From assembly GCA_030770545.1 (NCBI GenBank), contig CM061100.1:69501-133500 (forward strand): a DNA stretch of 64,000 bases, written 5' to 3'. Positions 63,031-64,000 of this stretch are shown here, piece by piece. The translations under genes and the position numbers were made by a program. Within the stretch, counting starts at the first letter, position 1. The number at the start of each line of letters is the position of its first letter. The DNA comes from Macropodus opercularis. Taxonomy: Eukaryota > Chordata > Actinopteri > Anabantiformes > Osphronemidae. The notes beneath the pieces were generated by a model that did no database searches, was not told the origin of the DNA, and worked only from the letters and a program-made list of their open reading frames with translations.

Positions 63031-63349
63031 TACGTAAGCTTTTGTAACGGGTCATGTGATCAGCGCGTGGAGGCTCGTGTCAGTAAAGCTCAGAGCTCGT
63101 ATGGTCATGTGATGCAGAAAGTAACGTGCACGTGCTTCAGCACATTAACATAGTTATATATAGAATAACATATGAAGAGAAATGGCAAAAACCGTAAATG
63201 ACTAAGTTCATTCAAACTTTTACCCTCACTACAATTTACAAGAAATGCATTTTACACCACAACATTTCTTTCACAATAGGTTAAAGGCCAAATAACTAGT
63301 ATTTTGCTCTGTTCTAAGAAACCAATCATATATAGGGACGAGGCAGAGC

Positions 63350-63890
63350 AGCTGTCGGGATGGTGCAAGGAGAACAACTTGCTCTGATTATAGACCACAG
63401 GAGAAAGAAACGGGACATTTCTCCACTATTCGGATGGAGGAGGCCTGACCTGGAGCATGAACACCTACCAGCCGATGAAAAGGCCCAACAGAGACTCTAA
63501 GAGACTCCTGGGGACCTTCTGCCGATGCTCCATAAAGCCTCCTAACACGCTGGCGCACGGTTCACCAGCTGCACAGAGCTCCAGGGGACGAACACTGCAT
63601 CAGGCCCAAAACGTCCTTCAGGACGCATCACACCCAGACACCATCTGTTGAACTGCCACCGTCAGGACGACGATACAGACAAACTAAATCACGGACAAAC
63701 AGACGGAAGAGCAGTTTTTACGCAACAGCCATAAGTGCACTGAACAAACAAGAAATTACTGTATAGAAGGTAACGTGTGACGGAATGAATGTTTTTTAGT
63801 TATTATCTATTTAAGTTTGTATGACATGAACTGCACTGACTGCTCGACACTTTCATTTCGTTGTTCATGTAACATGTTACAATGATAATA
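63350..63890 (+). mobile_element. 3' end of a non-LTR (LINE) retrotransposon, broken
   Basis: Fragments of a reverse transcriptase C-terminal region in shifting frames: LSGWCKENNLL near 63352, a basic IIDHRRKK segment near 63387, and PSGRRYRQTKSRTNRRKSS with FYATAISALN near 63660-63750. These are hallmarks of the ORF2 end of fish LINEs. An AT-rich 3' tail follows. Multiple frameshifts and stops mean it is inactive. The exact family is not assigned. Confidence 0.8.
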
Positions 63891-64000
63891 AACGTCTTAT
63901 CTATTATCCAAGTGAAAACGGGACCAGGTATCATTTCGCTCAGCTGTTCCAGTTTGTTTCGTGCTGCTCTCGTCCTTTGTGTTTATTCTGCAGAAGTAGA
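63891..64000. other. Window end, nothing recognised
   Basis: No feature seen. Confidence 0.4.

Overview
This is vertebrate, almost certainly teleost, nuclear DNA. The reasons are multi-exon genes with GT-AG introns mostly 80-700 bp long, CpG-rich vertebrate-type promoters, fish-type repeats (a Tc1/mariner relic, the 3' end of a non-LTR element, a dispersed repeat typical of fish introns), and proteins that align well with vertebrate orthologues recalled from memory. The species cannot be fixed from the sequence. All gene names rest on protein recognition, with no database search. Coordinates given for spliced genes run from start codon to stop codon and include introns.

Layout. 0-2.5 kb: a possible 3'-terminal exon of a plus-strand gene that begins outside the window, then a decayed UDP-glucuronosyltransferase (UGT) fragment. 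2.5-11.1 kb: ythdc1 (minus), a nuclear m6A reader. 11.5-17.3 kb: prpf4 (minus), a U4/U6 snRNP protein, head to head with cdc26 (plus, 18.0-18.4 kb), an APC/C subunit. 20.3-26.1 kb: fer (minus), an F-BAR/SH2 tyrosine kinase. 27.7-34 kb, plus strand: a TATA-type promoter, a small cysrt1-like gene, and rnf224. 34.5-39.2 kb: pisd (minus), mitochondrial phosphatidylserine decarboxylase. 40.8-51.5 kb: wdr36 (minus), a ribosome-biogenesis WD40 protein, with a complete six-exon UGT gene on the plus strand inside one intron. 52.4-56.1 kb: slc25a46 (minus), an outer mitochondrial membrane carrier-like protein, with about 1 kb of (CT)n beside a splice acceptor. 57.8-63 kb: slc31a1 (minus), the copper transporter CTR1. 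The last kilobase holds a retroelement 3' end.

The genes do not form a pathway. They are mainly housekeeping genes (RNA processing, cell cycle, mitochondrial lipid and membrane biology, copper uptake) packed in tandem or convergently with very short spacers. Their human counterparts, from memory, lie in separate blocks: YTHDC1 and UGT2 (4q13), SLC31A1-CDC26-PRPF4 (9q32), CYSRT1-RNF224 (9q34), FER/SLC25A46/WDR36 (5q21-22) and PISD (22q). The window therefore interleaves several ancestral linkage groups.

The most unusual observations are: (1) the slc25a46 intron whose last ~1 kb in transcript sense contains a single adenosine, which constrains branch-point choice; (2) a five-copy 56-bp repeat in fer that has copied a splice acceptor and exon start; (3) a UGT gene nested in wdr36 with a broken relative beside ythdc1; (4) a direct repeat with CTCF-like cores flanking wdr36 exon 1; (5) an in-frame exon-like segment in slc25a46; and (6) a 225-codon unidentified ORF upstream of pisd.
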